Shown here piece after piece: positions 7,099 through 8,454 of a stretch of 8,454 nt of DNA. Numbering within the stretch: the stretch's first letter is position 1; the number at the start of each line of letters is the position of its first letter. The notes under the pieces were generated by a model. That model saw nothing but the letters and a program-made list of their open reading frames with translations. It had not been told where the DNA came from and searched no databases. Source of the stretch: Gammaproteobacteria bacterium (GTDB lineage: Bacteria; Pseudomonadota; Gammaproteobacteria; UBA6429); the NCBI GenBank assembly GCA_003232015.1, contig QIKU01000055.1, forward strand, positions 1 through 8,454, read 5' to 3'. A program made the position numbers and the translations under genes.

Positions 7099-7597
7099 GG
7101 CCGACATTCGGTGACTATAGATTAGTTTGCCTTTGTCCGAGTTGATCGACGAGTTCACTACGCAGCCACATCGTTTCTTTTGCCGGACAGACACAGGTTT
7201 TATTCACTGGATCAAAGTCAAACTCACTGGCGGGGATCACGTTTAAGGTTGTTCTGGTTTTGCCAGTAATGGGTTTGCGTCACGTGTGATTGGTTTGTTG
7301 TTCTTTAAATTTTGGATCGCGCTGCCTGAATTTATTATCAGGGATGTATCCGTTAATTTTATTTTCGTACAGATACTTCATATTGGCTTCATTAGCATAG
7401 CCGGTGTTAGCAGTGATGATGGGGTCGTCCAGTTTGATGCCAAGTCGCTTGAAGCGTGTGTACACGATGTTTAATACCGGTTGCAACGTATGATCTTCCT
7501 GGCCTTCACCAAAGGCCTGGGCATCGACAATGACTTGGTATTTTTTATCGACCGTGCGATGCCGTTGTAGCCCTGAATCGTGCCTTTGCTAGTCGTT

Positions 7598-7689
7598 ATG
7601 TCCAGGGATGGACGGTATGCCAGCAACGCAGGAGCGGTTGCTGGTCATCTTGGCGTGCGGAGCAAGAGAAGATGCCCAGGGCTGGACAT
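7598..7689. repeat. palindromic insertion element E2 (GCAGGAGC-loop family)
   Basis: A 92-bp insertion in the transposase, bounded by the perfect inverted repeat ATGTCCAG (7598-7605) and CTGGACAT (7682-7689). Four hairpins follow one another: GTCCA/TGGAC around GGGA (7600-7613); CCAGCAAC/GTTGCTGG around GCAGGAGCG (7620-7644); TCTTG/CAAGA (7648-7652/7663-7667); and GATGCCCAG/CTGGACATC around GG (7671-7690). The order 'small stem with GGGA loop, CGGTATG, 8-bp stem, GCAGGAGC loop' is shared with E1 and partly with E3. Insertion here removed the normal transposase sequence or frame at this point. Confidence 0.75.
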
Positions 7690-7869
7690 CTTTCTAAATC
7701 GGTCTATCTTCTCATGCGCCTTCGTCAGTGTTTTGATCGCCTGCTCACTGCGCTGTCGCCGTTTATCATCACGTGATTCATTTTTGTCGAGGGTTTTGTG
7801 TTTCGTAATATGATGCTAAATCTGGCATTGGATCTTGTCACGCTTTTTCTCTAGCTCTTTAAACGTGCC

Positions 7870-7924
7870 CGACGCTGTACTGGGATGTACGAATGTTTGC
7901 AATAGGGCAGGAAGCTCGAAGCGA
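7870..7924. repeat. palindromic insertion element E3, degenerate (GCAGGAGC-loop family)
   Basis: About 54 bp inserted between the SKEWS and GTFKEL parts of the transposase. It has a GTAC/GTAC stem around TGGGAT (7877-7890), matching the first hairpin of E2, then GAATG, and a GCAGGAAGC loop-like motif at 7907-7915, one base different from the E1 and E2 loops. The stem flanking that loop no longer pairs well, so this copy is decayed or is a variant. Boundaries are estimated from where transposase similarity breaks. Confidence 0.55.
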
Positions 7925-8201
7925 CCATTCCTTCGAAGCATTAGAGGACATCTTGCAACCGTCAATCGCAAACAATTTCTTGCCTAATGAACCTTGTTCA
8001 TCACACACCAGTAAGACTTGCTCGAATAGTTGTTCGATCTCAAAGCTATAACCAGTGACAAAATTCGCAATGGTGGTGAAATGCGGCACCGCGTCGCACG
8101 ACAGGGCTTTGAATTTCGTGTTGTATCAGTATATCAAATAGTGACCGTGTTATTAGGACTTTTTCTACAGCCTCAACGTTAATTGACTTGTTATGCGATT
8201 G

Positions 8202-8453
8202 TTACTTGCCATGTAAATTGACGACTTTACCGCGATTAGATTTTTTTATTTTTGATTTTTCTTTACTTGTCTTTGTATTTATTTTACTAAGTAAGTAAGG
8301 TGCTACATTGCAGCTTTGACCATCATCAGTTAAAACAGTTACGGTTTTTTTATTAAATTTTACTAACGTTCCTGTTTGTTTATCTCTGTTGTTCGGTTCA
8401 AATGATACTTTGTCACCTGGGCTGAATTGCATCATTTCATTGTGTGCGTGCAT
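8202..8453 (-). CDS. small SH3/KOW-like barrel protein, hypothetical (start at window edge)
   Basis: Up to 83 residues. The core FSPGDKVSFEPNNRDKQTGTLVKFNKKTVTVLTDDGQSCNVAPYLLSKI has the alternating strand pattern of a small SH3-like (KOW or Tudor-type) beta barrel: a GDKV strand, G-T-V-x-K-x-N-K-K-T-V-T-V strands and a final N-V-A-P-x-x-L turn. Residues from about 58 on are a lysine-rich tail (KTSKEKSKIKKSNRGK), suggesting nucleic acid binding. The frame has Met at 1, 7 and 8. The first ATG ends one base from the window edge, so no ribosome site can be checked and the protein might begin further upstream. It ends 28 bp from the IS, in the same direction as the patatin and toxin genes. I recognise the general type, not a named function. 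Confidence 0.65.
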   Translation of the reverse strand: MHAHNEMMQFSPGDKVSFEPNNRDKQTGTLVKFNKKTVTVLTDDGQSCNVAPYLLSKINTKTSKEKSKIKKSNRGKVVNLHGK

Positions 8454-8454
8454 A

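Larger units (their letters stand above)
6862..8117 (-). pseudogene. IS1182-like transposase remnant, multiply frameshifted
   Basis: Recognisable pieces in order on the minus strand: FKALSCDAVPHFTTIANFV through LFAIDGCKMSSNASKEWS (8117-7925); after a ~54-bp insertion, TFKELEKKRDKIQ, an in-frame TAG at 7816-7818 and a helical linker ending KIDRFRK; after a 92-bp insertion, TSKGTIQGYNGIA; a -1 shift; TVDKKYQVIVDAQAFGEGQ through ITANTGYANEANMKYLYENKINGYIPDNKFRQRDPKF (to 7280); another shift, EFDFDPVNKTCVCPA; and finally, around an in-frame insertion, QPVFANIGSNKRLNRFSLRGKKKVQGQWQLYCLIQNIEK. The first catalytic Asp (AIDG) is present. The second, expected in the TADxGY motif, is Asn (ITANTGY), a further inactivating change. 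The N-terminal ~100 residues of a normal IS1182 transposase are absent. Confidence 0.85.
6739..8174 (-). mobile_element. degenerate IS1182-family-like insertion sequence
   Basis: Bounded by perfect 16-bp terminal inverted repeats, GAGGCTGTAGAAAAAG at 6739-6754 and CTTTTTCTACAGCCTC at 8159-8174. AAC flanks both ends (6736-6738 and 8175-8177), possibly a 3-bp target duplication. Total length is 1436 bp, shorter than the usual 1.6-1.9 kb because the transposase has lost its N-terminal region. Inside is a broken DDE transposase on the minus strand, interrupted by three short palindromic insertions. About 100 bp between the left end and the transposase stop is non-coding. The element cannot encode an active transposase, but its intact ends could still be mobilised in trans by a related IS. 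Confidence 0.85.

Noticed and set aside
7286..7813. Plus-strand frames across the IS (62 and 77 codons)
   Set aside because: They are shadows of the minus-strand transposase remnant and element E2.

Overview
The window looks like a piece of a moderately AT-rich gammaproteobacterial chromosome. The reasons are a DUF3087 protein (a family I know essentially from Gammaproteobacteria), an RssA-type patatin phospholipase, a very long DUF3683/FAD/Fe-S oxidoreductase, and GTAGCC-type palindromic repeats of the kind scattered through gammaproteobacterial genomes. Genus cannot be read from the sequence.

Layout. 1-171: two copies of a palindromic repeat with a 98-bp period. 172-257: promoter region with an extended -10. 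258-4115 (+): one intact 1285-residue flavin/iron-sulfur D-2-hydroxyacid dehydrogenase-like protein. 4116-4521: AT-rich convergent spacer with no gene that I can support. 4522-5009 (-): a DUF3087 membrane protein split by a frameshift, preceded by a possible 45-codon ORF (5006-5143) that overlaps it by ATGA. 5170-5223: two adjacent hairpins. 5240-5784 (-): a ParE/RelE-type toxin with an upstream CopG/RHH antitoxin. The toxin frame is intact, but the antitoxin has an in-frame stop at codon 33. 5795-6709 (-): an intact rssA-like patatin phospholipase ending 10 bp before the antitoxin. 6739-8174: a decayed IS1182-like insertion sequence with perfect 16-bp terminal inverted repeats, whose transposase is broken by frameshifts, stops, an N-terminal deletion and three short palindromic insertions. 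8202-8453 (-): a small SH3/KOW-like protein at the window edge.

How it fits together. The left half is a single housekeeping-type catabolic or respiratory gene. The right half, all on the minus strand, is accessory DNA in decay: a broken DUF3087 gene, a broken antitoxin and a dead IS. The patatin, antitoxin and toxin are spaced like an operon. The toxin start overlaps the antitoxin stop and has no Shine-Dalgarno of its own, so the antitoxin stop codon probably also blocks toxin translation by polarity. The most distinctive signal is a family of short elements inside the dead IS. They share a hairpin loop (GCAGGAGC), while their 8-bp stems differ in sequence yet pair perfectly.
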